From Microbacterium mangrovi (GTDB lineage: Bacteria; Actinomycetota; Actinomycetes; Actinomycetales; Microbacteriaceae): a stretch of DNA of 64,000 bases. How positions within the stretch are numbered: the stretch's first letter is position 1; every line of letters starts with the position of its first letter. The position numbers were made by a program, and so were the translations under genes. The stretch lies in assembly GCF_000802305.1 (NCBI RefSeq), contig NZ_JTDK01000006.1, positions 992,001-1,056,000 on the forward strand, read 5' to 3'. Below are positions 41,841-50,917 of the stretch, in pieces. Below the pieces are notes generated by a model. The model worked only from the letters and a program-made list of their open reading frames with translations. It was not told the origin of the DNA and searched no databases.

Positions 41841-41866
41841 GGTCAGATTTTAGACCATACGGTCAG
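41831..41866. promoter_or_regulatory. TetR operators overlapping tetR promoter and start codon
   Basis: Two copies of a GACC-N4-GGTC dyad, CTGACCGCATGGTCAG (41831-41846) and TAGACCATACGGTCAG (41851-41866), with centres exactly 20 bases apart. The first covers the tetR ATG. Between them lies TAAAAT (41852-41847, minus strand), six bases before the ATG, a leaderless -10 box. Confidence 0.82.
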
Positions 41867-41964
41867 CTTTTGCCACATCCGCCATCACGGCGATCGCCCC
41901 GCCGCGATTTCGCCATCGTGTACGTTGCTGAGAGAATGCTGTCGCTTACGCTGGACTGTCTGTT

Positions 41965-43485
41965 GTGACGCAGCAGTCGCAACGCCCGAAAAGAAAGTAC
42001 GGCCTGATGGCAACGAAGACATCCTCCCCGCGCCTGGCGCGATCCCTCGGCCTGTGGGCCATCGTGGGTCTCGGCCTCGGCTACATGACCCCCACCACGG
42101 TGTTCGACACCTTCGGAGGCGTGGCCGACGAATCGGCCAACCTGGTTCCGCTCGCCTACCTCGTCGCGCTCGTCGTCATGCTGTTCACCGCGATCAGCTA
42201 CGGCCGCATGACCCGCGTCTTCCCGTCGGCGGGTTCGGCCTACACGTACACGTCCGAGACCATCCACCCCAACGTCGGCTTCGTGATCGGCTGGTCGTCG
42301 CTTCTCGACTACCTGCTGCTGCCGATGGTGAACGCCCTCATCGGCAAGAACTACTTCGAGTCGTTCTTCCCGGACGCGCCGGTATGGATCTTCGTGGTGA
42401 TCTACGTCGCGTTCATCACCCTGCTCAATCTCTGGACCATCAAGGGCACCTCGAATGTCAACCTGGTGCTGGTCATCTTCCAGACCGTGGCGATCGTGAC
42501 GTTCTGCATCCTCGCGTGGGTGCAGCTGCAGCAGGGCGTCGGCAACGGCACCCCGTGGACGATCAAGCCGCTGTTCCACGACAGCGTCGAGTTCAACAAC
42601 CTGCTCACGGCCGCCACCATCGTCTGCTTCTCGTTCATCGGATTCGACGCGATCACGATGTACTCCGAAGAGGCGAAGACCCCGAACACGGTTCCCAAGG
42701 CCATCGTGCTGGCACTGCTCATCGGCGGCGCGATCTTCTTCGTGGCCGCGTGGTTCTCTCAGTCGGTCTTCCCGAACTACACGGAGCTGACCCAGTACGC
42801 CAAGCACTACGACCCGAGCTTCACGAACGACAAGCTGATCAGCGACTCGACGCTTCCCCCCATGGCGTACGCCGTCGGCGGCACGTGGTTCAAGATCTTC
42901 TTCACGGCCGCGTCGATGGGCGCGATGGTGGCATCCAGCCTGTCCTCCCACGCGTCGGTCTCGCGCATGCTCTACGTCATGGCCCGCAACGGCAAGGGCT
43001 GGGTGTCGCGGACGCTGTCGTACATCCACCCGAAGTTCTTCACCCCCTCGAACGCGGTGATCCTCGTCGGGCTGGTGTCGCTGCTGGCCATTCCGATGGC
43101 GCTGGACACGGCGTACTCGCTCATCAACTTCGGTGCGCTGATCGCGTTCAGCTTCGTGAACATCACCGTGATCGTGTACTTCGCGGTCCGCCGCAAGGAG
43201 GTCAAGACCTTCTGGCAGATCATCCGCAACATCGTCCTTCCGGGCATCGGCGTGGGCCTGACGATCCTGCTGTGGGTCAACCTCAGCGCCGACGCGCTCA
43301 TCGCGGGCAGCGTCTGGCTGGTGATCGGCCTCATCGTCCTGATGTATCTGACGCGCTTCTTCCGGACGCCGCTCACGATGAAGATGGAGGAGGAGACGCT
43401 GGCCGAAGAGGGCACTCCGATCCCGCACATCCCGCACGGCCACGAAGCCGCCGCGGAGGACGCCCCCGAGTCCGACAAGGTCTGA
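41965..43485 (+). CDS. APC family amino acid/polyamine permease
   Basis: A 506-residue transporter of the amino acid-polyamine-organocation superfamily with about twelve transmembrane helices. The conserved first helix region (GLWAIVGLGLGYMTPTTVF) and the CFSFIGFDAITMYSEEAK segment of helix 6 to 7 resemble PuuP-like putrescine/amino acid importers. The GTG at 41965 is one start; ATG 42007 (MATKTSS) with an AAAGAAAG site is a good alternative. The C-terminal tail is acidic. Divergent from tetR across 124 bases. Substrate unproven. Confidence 0.85.
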   Translation: MTQQSQRPKRKYGLMATKTSSPRLARSLGLWAIVGLGLGYMTPTTVFDTFGGVADESANLVPLAYLVALVVMLFTAISYGRMTRVFPSAGSAYTYTSETIHPNVGFVIGWSSLLDYLLLPMVNALIGKNYFESFFPDAPVWIFVVIYVAFITLLNLWTIKGTSNVNLVLVIFQTVAIVTFCILAWVQLQQGVGNGTPWTIKPLFHDSVEFNNLLTAATIVCFSFIGFDAITMYSEEAKTPNTVPKAIVLALLIGGAIFFVAAWFSQSVFPNYTELTQYAKHYDPSFTNDKLISDSTLPPMAYAVGGTWFKIFFTAASMGAMVASSLSSHASVSRMLYVMARNGKGWVSRTLSYIHPKFFTPSNAVILVGLVSLLAIPMALDTAYSLINFGALIAFSFVNITVIVYFAVRRKEVKTFWQIIRNIVLPGIGVGLTILLWVNLSADALIAGSVWLVIGLIVLMYLTRFFRTPLTMKMEEETLAEEGTPIPHIPHGHEAAAEDAPESDKV

Positions 43486-43500
43486 CGACCCGTCGCACGC

Positions 43501-43537
43501 ACGAGGGGGGATGCCGCATCGCGGCATCCCCCCTCGT
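43501..43537. terminator. Bidirectional terminator between APC permease and gnd
   Basis: A perfect 17-bp stem with a 3-base loop (ATC), centred at 43519, between convergent genes. Confidence 0.88.
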
Positions 43538-43554
43538 CGTCGTCTCGGGGCAGG

Positions 43555-44601
43555 TCAGCTCGGCGAGCCGCCGGCCTCCAGCACGTCGCCGGTCGGCAGT
43601 TCCTGGTGGCCGCCGAACTGCAGGCGCATGGCGGACAGCACCTGGTTCGCGAAGTGGTCCTCGTCGCGGGAGGCGAACCGCTCGAACAGGGAGGCCGCCA
43701 GCACCGGGGCCGGCACTCCGACATCCACCGCGGCCTTGACCGTCCACCGACCCTCCCCCGAGTCCGACACCCGGCCGGCGAGTCCGTCCAGCGTGGGATT
43801 CGCGTGCAGGGCGGCCGCGGAGAGGTCCAGCAGCCACGACGAGATCACCGATCCGCGGCGCCACAGCTCCGACACCTTCGCCGTGTCGATGTCGAACTGG
43901 TAGTACTCGGGCTCTTCGAGCGGGGCGACCTCGGCGGAGTGCTCGCCCGACCGGATGCCGGCGTCCGCATTGTGCAGGATGTTCAGGCCCTCGGCGAGCG
44001 CCGCCATGATGCCGTACTCGATGCCGTTGTGCACCATCTTCACGAAGTGCCCGGAGCCGCTCGGACCGGTGTGCAGGTAGCCGCGCTCCTCGGGGGCGAG
44101 CTCACCGGTGCGTCCGGGGGTTCGCTCGATCTCGCCTGCTCCCGGTGCCAGGGTCGCGAGGATGGGCTCGATCGTGCGGTAGGCGTCGTCCGGACCGCCG
44201 ACCATGAGGCAGTAGCCGCGCTCCAGGCCGAAGACGCCGCCGGAGGTGCCGATGTCCATGAACCGGATGCCCTGGTCCGCCAGCGCGGCGGCACGGCGGA
44301 CGTCGTCGCGGTAGTTGGAGTTGCCGCCGTCGATGAGGATGTCTCCTGCCTCGAGGTGCGGGGCCACCTGGTCGACGATGGAGCCGGTGAGCCCGGCGGG
44401 CACCATGAGCCACACCACGCGCGGCGTCTGCAGGCGCCCGACCAGGTCGCCGATGCTCTCGCTTCCTGTCGCCCCCTCCGCCGCCAGGGTCGCGACCGCG
44501 TCGGCGTTCACGTCGTAGACGACGGCCTCGTGTCCGTCGCGCATCAGGCGGCGCACGATGTTGGCGCCCATCCGGCCGAGTCCGATCATTCCGAGCTGCA
44601 T
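43555..44601 (-). CDS. gnd: 6-phosphogluconate dehydrogenase, NAD-dependent type
   Basis: A 348-residue decarboxylating 6-phosphogluconate dehydrogenase of the short, NAD-type (GndA/YqeC-like) class; the NADP enzymes are about 470 residues. It has the Rossmann motif GLGRMGANI, the substrate segment GTSGGVFGLERGYCLMVGG, and the catalytic GPSGSGHFVKMVHNGIEYG with the conserved Lys. It supplies ribulose-5-phosphate and NADH. The ATG at 44601 has GAGGGGA as ribosome-binding site. It stands outside a zwf cluster. Confidence 0.93.
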   Translation of the reverse strand: MQLGMIGLGRMGANIVRRLMRDGHEAVVYDVNADAVATLAAEGATGSESIGDLVGRLQTPRVVWLMVPAGLTGSIVDQVAPHLEAGDILIDGGNSNYRDDVRRAAALADQGIRFMDIGTSGGVFGLERGYCLMVGGPDDAYRTIEPILATLAPGAGEIERTPGRTGELAPEERGYLHTGPSGSGHFVKMVHNGIEYGIMAALAEGLNILHNADAGIRSGEHSAEVAPLEEPEYYQFDIDTAKVSELWRRGSVISSWLLDLSAAALHANPTLDGLAGRVSDSGEGRWTVKAAVDVGVPAPVLAASLFERFASRDEDHFANQVLSAMRLQFGGHQELPTGDVLEAGGSPS

Positions 44602-44645
44602 GAAATCCCCTCGCTTCGAGACCGTCGCGCGGACACGCTGCCCGC

Positions 44646-44651
44646 TAGGCT
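44646..44651 (+). promoter_or_regulatory. -10 box of hypothetical membrane protein gene
   Basis: TAGGCT six bases before the ATG at 44658; leaderless arrangement, 45 bases from the gnd start on the other strand. Confidence 0.55.
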
Positions 44652-44657
44652 CATCGT

Positions 44658-45008
44658 ATGGCTTCACAGGACACCGACGACTCCCTCTCCCTCGGCAACA
44701 AGTCGGGGCTCTGGGGGGCGCTGATCGGCCTCATCGTCTTCGCTTTCATCGCCGTCCCGCTGTCGGCCGCGGTGTCGTTCGCGACGCACCCCGCCACCCG
44801 TCAGCTGTTCGCCGGACGCCTGTCGGAGGCGACGCAGGGCGGCTACCAGGCGTTCTGGTGGACGGTGTCGCTGCTGCTGGTCGCGCTGCCGTTCCTCATC
44901 GGATTCGGGGTCGCCAAGCTCTCCCGCAAGACCCTCGTCACCGTCGGCGTGATCATCGCGATCCTGCTCATCCTCATCGTCGTCCTGGGCAGCGCGTTCG
45001 TCTTCTGA
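44658..45008 (+). CDS. Hypothetical membrane protein
   Basis: A 116-residue protein with a short acidic N-terminus (MASQDTDDSL) and three hydrophobic helices (about residues 18-40, 67-85, 92-115). No recognised family. The start has no ribosome-binding site but a TAGGCT box six bases upstream. It ends before a strong hairpin terminator, so it is a single-gene unit, divergent from gnd and upstream of cydA. Confidence 0.75.
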   Translation: MASQDTDDSLSLGNKSGLWGALIGLIVFAFIAVPLSAAVSFATHPATRQLFAGRLSEATQGGYQAFWWTVSLLLVALPFLIGFGVAKLSRKTLVTVGVIIAILLILIVVLGSAFVF

Positions 45009-45029
45009 TCCGCCCTTCACGCTTCCCGG

Positions 45030-45055
45030 ACCCCGGTCTCGTACGAGGCCGGGGT
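45030..45055 (+). terminator. Terminator upstream of cyd operon
   Basis: A hairpin ACCCCGGTCTC / GAGGCCGGGGT with one G-U pair around a short GTAC loop, 21 bases after the stop of the hypothetical membrane gene. Confidence 0.82.
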
Positions 45056-45158
45056 TCGTCGTGTCGGGGGCGCCCGACCCCCTAGACTGAGGCCAGTAGC
45101 GGGCTCTTGCCACCGGCGGCCAGAGGGCTACGGCGGGCCCGCGCGACGGAGGACCCGT

Positions 45159-46586
45159 ATGGACGTACTCGACCCACTTGCGCTGGCGCGCTGGCAGTTC
45201 GGTCTGACCACTCTGTATCACTTCATCTTCGTGCCGCTCACGCTCGGCATGGGGCTGATCGTGGCCGTCTTCCAGACGGCGTGGTACCGCACCGGCAAGG
45301 CCAAGTGGCTCCACCTGACGCGGTTCTTCGGCAAGATCTTCCTGATCAACTTCGCGATGGGCGTCGTCACCGGCATCGTGCAGGAGTTCCAGTTCGGCAT
45401 GAACTGGTCCGACTACTCGCGCTTCGTCGGCAACGTGTTCGGCGCTCCGCTGGCGTTCGAGGGCCTCATGGCGTTCTTCCTCGAGGCGACGTTCATCGGG
45501 CTGTGGATCTTCGGCTGGGACCGCCTGCCCAAGGGCCTGCACCTGGCCACGATCTGGGTCACCTGGATCGGCGCCTCCTTCTCGGCGTACTTCATCCTGG
45601 CGGCGAACGCCTGGATGCAGAACCCGGTGGGCTACAAGGTGGTCCAGGGCCGCGCCGAGCTGACGAGCCTCTGGGCGCTGCTGACCAACAAGGTGGCGCT
45701 CGCCACCTTCCCGCACACGATGCTCGCCGGTTTCATGTTCGCGGCCGCGGTCGTCGTCGCCGCAGCGGCGTGGCAGCTCAAGCGCGGGCTCAACGTCGAG
45801 ATGATGCGCCCGGCCCTGAAGTTCGGGCTGTGGAGCGTGCTTATCTCGTTCGTCGGCGTGTTCCTGGCCGGCGACCAGCTCGCCATCGCGATGGTCGAGA
45901 CCCAGCCGATGAAGATGGCCGCGGCCGAGGCGTTCTACAACAGCGGCTGCGGTGCGGATGCCTCCTTCTCGCTCTTCTCGATCGGCACGCCCGACGGCAG
46001 CAGCGAGGTCTGGTCTCTGCGCGTGCCGTACCTGCTGGCCCTCCTGTCGACGCACACCCTCACCGGGTGCGTCGAGGGCATCAACGATCTCAACGCCCAG
46101 TACGCGCAGCAGTTCTCCTGGACCGGCCTCACCGATTTCGCCCCCACCATCTGGATCACCTACTGGGCGTTCCGCTGGATGATGGGTCTCGGCGCCTTCG
46201 CCGCGCTGGTCTCGCTCCTCGGGCTGTGGGTGACCCGCCGCAAGGCCAAGCGTCCGGTCGCCTCGTGGATGTGGACCGTCGCGATCTGGACCGCCCCGAC
46301 GGCGCTGCTGGCGAGCCTCGTCGGCTGGGTGTTCACCGAGATGGGCCGCCAGCCGTGGATCGTGTTCAGCCTGATGCTCACCCAGGACGGCGTCTCGCCG
46401 AACGTCCCGGGCTGGCAGGTGCTCCTCTCGCTGATCGTGTTCACCGCCCTCTACGGCGCCCTGTTCGTGGTCGAGTTCGGGCTCATCGTGAAGACCGTGA
46501 AGAAGGGCCCCGATCCGCTGCCCGATCCGGACGACCCGGAAGCGCCGGCCGAGGCCGGGCCCGCCGAACTGACGACGGTCTACTGA
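45159..46586 (+). CDS. cydA: Cytochrome bd oxidase subunit I
   Basis: A 475-residue CydA, the quinol-oxidising subunit of cytochrome bd, which reduces oxygen with high affinity. H21 in the first helix corresponds to the b595 ligand; the FPHTMLAG helix carries the second haem His, and GWVFTEMGRQPW is the family signature. The length fits the short Q-loop class of actinobacteria and firmicutes. The ATG has GGAGG 7 bases upstream. A TAGACT box at 45083-45088 would give a leader of about 65 bases. Confidence 0.96.
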   Translation: MDVLDPLALARWQFGLTTLYHFIFVPLTLGMGLIVAVFQTAWYRTGKAKWLHLTRFFGKIFLINFAMGVVTGIVQEFQFGMNWSDYSRFVGNVFGAPLAFEGLMAFFLEATFIGLWIFGWDRLPKGLHLATIWVTWIGASFSAYFILAANAWMQNPVGYKVVQGRAELTSLWALLTNKVALATFPHTMLAGFMFAAAVVVAAAAWQLKRGLNVEMMRPALKFGLWSVLISFVGVFLAGDQLAIAMVETQPMKMAAAEAFYNSGCGADASFSLFSIGTPDGSSEVWSLRVPYLLALLSTHTLTGCVEGINDLNAQYAQQFSWTGLTDFAPTIWITYWAFRWMMGLGAFAALVSLLGLWVTRRKAKRPVASWMWTVAIWTAPTALLASLVGWVFTEMGRQPWIVFSLMLTQDGVSPNVPGWQVLLSLIVFTALYGALFVVEFGLIVKTVKKGPDPLPDPDDPEAPAEAGPAELTTVY

Positions 46587-46599
46587 GAGGAGACGCATC

Positions 46600-47610
46600 A
46601 TGGATCTCGCACACCTGTGGTTCTGGATCATCGGCATCCTCTTCATCGGGTACTTCGTGCTCGACGGCTTCGACTTCGGCGTCGGCATGTCCCTGCCGTT
46701 CCTCGGCAAGGACGACGTCGGCCGACGCCAGGTGATCAACACGATCGGCCCCGTCTGGGACCTCAACGAGACGTGGCTCATCGTCGCCGGGGCCTGCCTG
46801 TTCGCCGCCTTCCCGCAGTGGTACGCGACGCTGTTCAGCGGGTTCTACCTGGCGCTGCTGCTCATCCTCGTGACCCTCATCCTGCGCGGCGTCTCGTTCG
46901 AGTACCGGCACCAGCGCGATTCGCTGCGCTGGAAGGGCGGATTCGACACCATGATCGTGATCGGCTCGGCGGTGCCCGCATTCCTCTGGGGCGTCGCGTT
47001 CGCGAACATCGTGAACGGCGTGCCGCTGGATGCCGGCCACAACTTCACCGGCACCCTGCTGACCCTCCTCAACCCGTACGGGCTCCTCGGCGGCCTCACC
47101 ACGCTGCTGCTGTTCTTCGTCAACGGACTGCTGTTCGTCGCTCTGAAGACCGACGGCCAGGTCCGTGAGGACGCCCGCAAGCTCGCGTTCCGCGCGGGGG
47201 CGCTCGCGCTCGTGGTCGCCGCCGTGTTCCTGATCTGGACGGTCGTCGCGCACTTCAGCCCGGCGGTGCTGATCCTCGCCGCGATCGCCGCGGTCTGCCT
47301 CGTCGTGTCGATCGTGTGCAACCTGCGCGGCATCGAGGGCTGGGCGTTCGGCTTCGGGGCGGTCACGGTCGCGGCCGCGGTTCTGAGCCTGTGGTTCGCG
47401 CTGTACCCGAACGTGATGCCCGCCTCGAACGACCCGGCGCACAGCCTGACGATCGAGAACGCGTCGAGCAACCTGTACACGCTGCAGGTGATGTCGTGGG
47501 CGGCGCTCGTGTTCCTGCCGCTCGTGCTCGCCTATCAGGGCTGGACGTACTGGATCTTCCGACGACGGGTGACCCGGTCGCACATCGAGAACGCCGTCCC
47601 GGTGCATTGA
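46600..47610 (+). CDS. cydB: Cytochrome bd oxidase subunit II
   Basis: A 336-residue CydB with about nine helices. The N-terminal WFWIIGILFIGYFVLDGFDF and GVGMSLPFLGKDD match the family, as do the NTIGPVWDLNETWLI segment and the C-terminal helices. It is the structural partner of CydA. The ATG at 46600 has GAGAGGAG upstream, 13 bases after the cydA stop. The stop codon overlaps the cydD TTG start. Confidence 0.96.
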   Translation: MDLAHLWFWIIGILFIGYFVLDGFDFGVGMSLPFLGKDDVGRRQVINTIGPVWDLNETWLIVAGACLFAAFPQWYATLFSGFYLALLLILVTLILRGVSFEYRHQRDSLRWKGGFDTMIVIGSAVPAFLWGVAFANIVNGVPLDAGHNFTGTLLTLLNPYGLLGGLTTLLLFFVNGLLFVALKTDGQVREDARKLAFRAGALALVVAAVFLIWTVVAHFSPAVLILAAIAAVCLVVSIVCNLRGIEGWAFGFGAVTVAAAVLSLWFALYPNVMPASNDPAHSLTIENASSNLYTLQVMSWAALVFLPLVLAYQGWTYWIFRRRVTRSHIENAVPVH

Positions 47611-49280
47611 CCCGCCCGCCCGAGCCGCGGCGCGCCGGGTCGCCGGTCGACCCGCGCCTGCTGCGCTACGCCGCGGCATCCCGCTCGTACTTCGTGTGGA
47701 GCGCGCTGGTGACCGTCGTCCAGACGGCGGTCATCATCGCGTTCGCCACGGTCCTCACGCGGGTGCTCACCGGGGCGATCGACGGCGAACCGGTCGCGCG
47801 CCTGTCGCCGTGGCTCGCGGCGGGGGCCGGCATCGTGCTGCTGCGCGGCGCGCTGACGGTCGCCACCGACGCCCTCGGCGCCTCGGGTGCGGCCCGGGCG
47901 CAGCTGCAGCTGCGATCGGCGCTCACCGCGGCGGTGCGGCGTCTCGGCCCCGCCGCGATCACGGCCCACGGCGGGTCGGCGCGGCTCGCCGTGCTGGCCG
48001 GTCACGGGCTGGAGGCGCTGGACGCGTACTTCGGCCGCTATCTGCCGCAGCTCGTGGCCAGCGCGATCACGATGCCCGTGCTCGTCGTGGCGATAACGCT
48101 GGCCGACCCGGTCTCCGGCCTCATCGTGGTGCTGACCCTCCCCCTCATCCCGATCTTCATGGTGCTCATCGGCCTCGCCACGCGCGCCGTCCAGCGCCGC
48201 CAGCTCGACACCCTGGGCCGGCTCGCGGCGCGCTTCGCCGACACCGTCAACGGCCTCGGCACCCTCAAGCTGTTCGGTCGGCAGCGGCGTGCGGCATCCT
48301 CCATCGAGCGGGTCACCCAGGACTACAAGCGCGAGACGATGAGCGTGCTGCGGGTCTCGTTCCTGTCCGGGTTCGCCCTGGAGTTCCTCGCCAGCATCTC
48401 GGTGGCCGTCGTCGCCGTCACGATCGGACTCCGCCTGCTCGGCGGCGAGCTCACCCTCGGCATCGGGCTGTTCGTGCTCCTGCTCGCCCCGGAGGCGTTC
48501 CTGCCCCTGCGGCAGGTCGGCGCGCAGTTCCACGCGGCGGCGGAGGGCATGGCCGCCACCGAACCCGTGTTCGCCCTGCTGGATGCCGCCCGGGGCGCCG
48601 GTGAGGCACGACTCGCCCATGGCGGAGAGCTCCGGGCACCGGCCGCCGCCCCGGCGCTGACGGTGCGAGGCCTGCGGGTGCACCGCGGTCCCCGCCTTCT
48701 CCCGCCGGTCGATCTCACCGTCGCGCCCGGCGAGATCACCCTGCTGCGCGGACCGAGCGGCGCCGGAAAGTCGAGCGTCGTGGCGGCGCTGCTCGGATTC
48801 GCCGAGTACGACGGCGAGATCCGCCTCGGAGCCTCCCCCGTCCCGAACGCCCGCGCCGCGATCGCGTGGGCGGGTCAGCAGCCCGGGCTCATCGCCGGGA
48901 CCGTCGCCGCGAACGTGGCGCTCGGGGATCCCGCTCCGGATGCCGCACTGGTGGCATCGTGCCTGCGCGACGCGCACGTCGACCGTGATGTCGACGGAGC
49001 GCAGGTGCTGGGCGTCCGCGGCGACGGGCTCTCCGGCGGCCAGGCGCAGCGTGTCGCTCTCGCCCGCGCCCTGTACCGGCTGCGCTCCGGCCGTGCGGCG
49101 ATCCTCGTCCTCGATGAGCCCACGAGCGCGCTGGATGCGCACACCGAACGGGCGGTGTGGCAGACGCTGCGGTCGCAGGCCGCGGGCGGAGCCGGCATCC
49201 TCCTGATCTCCCATCGCCGCACGGCGGCGACGATCGCGAACCGCTCCGTGACCCTCGCTCCGCTGGAGGCGACGGTATGA
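47607..49280 (+). CDS. cydD: Thiol reductant ABC exporter subunit CydD
   Basis: A 557-residue half-transporter: a six-helix type IV permease domain (about residues 20-310) fused to an ATPase domain with Walker A GPSGAGKSS, signature LSGGQAQRVALARAL and Walker B ILVLDEPTSALD. With CydC it exports glutathione/cysteine-like thiols needed for bd oxidase assembly; actinobacteria use other thiols, so the cargo is open. The TTG at 47607 overlaps the cydB stop (TTGA), which I prefer because no other in-frame start fits; there is no clear ribosome-binding site, so translation is probably coupled. Confidence 0.92.
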   Translation: MTRPPEPRRAGSPVDPRLLRYAAASRSYFVWSALVTVVQTAVIIAFATVLTRVLTGAIDGEPVARLSPWLAAGAGIVLLRGALTVATDALGASGAARAQLQLRSALTAAVRRLGPAAITAHGGSARLAVLAGHGLEALDAYFGRYLPQLVASAITMPVLVVAITLADPVSGLIVVLTLPLIPIFMVLIGLATRAVQRRQLDTLGRLAARFADTVNGLGTLKLFGRQRRAASSIERVTQDYKRETMSVLRVSFLSGFALEFLASISVAVVAVTIGLRLLGGELTLGIGLFVLLLAPEAFLPLRQVGAQFHAAAEGMAATEPVFALLDAARGAGEARLAHGGELRAPAAAPALTVRGLRVHRGPRLLPPVDLTVAPGEITLLRGPSGAGKSSVVAALLGFAEYDGEIRLGASPVPNARAAIAWAGQQPGLIAGTVAANVALGDPAPDAALVASCLRDAHVDRDVDGAQVLGVRGDGLSGGQAQRVALARALYRLRSGRAAILVLDEPTSALDAHTERAVWQTLRSQAAGGAGILLISHRRTAATIANRSVTLAPLEATV

Positions 49281-50911
49281 GTGCCCGCGACATCCTGCGG
49301 CTCGCCCAGCCCGCACCGCGCCGGTTCGCGCCCGCCGTGCTCTCCGGGTGGGGCACGGCGCTCAGCTCCATCGCCCTGCTCGCCGCGAGCGCGTGGCTCA
49401 TCACGCGGGCCTCGGAGCGTCCGGAGCTCATGTACCTATCGGCGGTGATCGTCGCCGTCCGCGCGTTCGCGCTCGGGCGGGGCGTGTTCCGGTACCTCGA
49501 GCGGCTCACCGGGCACGATGCGGCGCTCGGACAGCTCGCGGTGGTGCGCACCGATCTCGTCCGGCGCCTCGTCCCGCTCGCACCCGACGGGCTGGGGCGA
49601 ACGCAGCGCGGCGCGCTGCTGTCCAACCTCGTCGACGACGTGGAGCAGCTGCAGGACCTGCCGCTGCGGGTACGCCAGCCCGTGCTGGTCGCCGGCCTCG
49701 CCTCGATCGCGAGCGTGGTGTTCACCGCCTTCCTGTCGGTGCCCGCGGCGCTGACGCTCGCCGCATGCCTGGTCGTCGCGTTCCTCGTGGCGTGGTGGGT
49801 CGGCGCCGCGGCCGGCGCCCGCGCGGAGCGGCAGATCGCACCCCTGCGCGCGCGGCTGGCGGACGCCCTGCTGGACGAGCTCAGCGCTCTCGAGGTGCTG
49901 ACCGCGTTCGACGCGACAGATGCCTCCGCGCACCGCATCGCCGAGGCCGACGACGCGCTGCGCCGCGCCGTCGTGCGCCGCTCGGTCGCGCAGGCGCTCA
50001 TCGCCGGGACCGTGTCGGTGCTCGCCGGAGCCGCGTCGCTGCTCGCCCTGCTCGTCGCCGGCCCGGGTCTGGCGGCGTCGGATGCCCCGGCCCTGGCCGT
50101 GGTCGTGCTGCTGCCGATGGCGGTGTTCGAGGTCTTCGGCCCGCTCCCCCTCGCCCTCTCGATGCGGCGTCAGGTGCGCGTCGCGGCCGCCCGGATCGCG
50201 GCGACCGTGCCCGACGCCGCCCCGCCCGAGCTGCCGGTGGAGACCGATCCCACCGGCACCGCGCCGCCGCTCGGCGACGGGCTCCGCCTGCGCGGCGTCA
50301 CGGCATCCTGGCCGTCTGCGACCGGTGCCGCACTCTCGCCGGTCGATCTCGACGTCGCACCCGGGGAGCGTGTGCTCGTCACCGGCGCGAGCGGAGTGGG
50401 AAAGACCACCCTCGCGCACGTGCTGGTGCGGTTCCTCGACCATGGCGGCCGCTACCGGATCGGCGGGACCGACGTGCGCACCCTGTCGCCGGACGACGTG
50501 CGGCAGACCGTGGGCCTGGTCGAGCAGCATCCCTTCCTGTTCGACGAGTCGCTACGGCAGAACCTGCTCTTCGCGAAGGACACGGCGGCCGACGACGACC
50601 TCTGGGACGCCCTCGCACGGGTGGGCCTGCGGGACTGGGCGGTCGCCCGCGGCGGCCTGGACATCCCCGTCGGCGAACGGGGGGCGCTCGTGTCCGGCGG
50701 GCAGGCTCAGCGGATCGCCCTGGCGCGGGCGCTGCTGCGTGATTTTCCGGTGCTCGTCCTCGACGAGCCCACCGCCGGCGTCGACCCGGCGGCATCCGAC
50801 GCGCTCCTGCGTGATCTCCTGGCCGCCGCGCGCGGACACACGATCGTGCTCATCTCGCACGTCGAGGTTCCGGCCGACCTCATCGACCGCGAGGTGCGCC
50901 TCGCGCGCTGA
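49277..50911 (+). CDS. cydC: Thiol reductant ABC exporter subunit CydC
   Basis: A 544-residue ABC half-transporter, partner of CydD. Permease helices span about residues 10-310; the ATPase domain has Walker A GASGVGKTT, signature VSGGQAQRIALARAL and Walker B VLVLDEPTAGVD. Its ATG overlaps the cydD stop (ATGA), completing the cydABDC operon. Convergent with the GNAT gene; both stops fall inside a 14-base palindrome. Confidence 0.95.
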   Translation: MSARDILRLAQPAPRRFAPAVLSGWGTALSSIALLAASAWLITRASERPELMYLSAVIVAVRAFALGRGVFRYLERLTGHDAALGQLAVVRTDLVRRLVPLAPDGLGRTQRGALLSNLVDDVEQLQDLPLRVRQPVLVAGLASIASVVFTAFLSVPAALTLAACLVVAFLVAWWVGAAAGARAERQIAPLRARLADALLDELSALEVLTAFDATDASAHRIAEADDALRRAVVRRSVAQALIAGTVSVLAGAASLLALLVAGPGLAASDAPALAVVVLLPMAVFEVFGPLPLALSMRRQVRVAAARIAATVPDAAPPELPVETDPTGTAPPLGDGLRLRGVTASWPSATGAALSPVDLDVAPGERVLVTGASGVGKTTLAHVLVRFLDHGGRYRIGGTDVRTLSPDDVRQTVGLVEQHPFLFDESLRQNLLFAKDTAADDDLWDALARVGLRDWAVARGGLDIPVGERGALVSGGQAQRIALARALLRDFPVLVLDEPTAGVDPAASDALLRDLLAAARGHTIVLISHVEVPADLIDREVRLAR

Positions 50912-50917
50912 GTGCGC

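Noticed and set aside
45089..45158. cydA leader as a riboswitch
   Set aside because: The 70-base leader shows no recognised aptamer pattern and is short; it is more likely a plain 5' leader.
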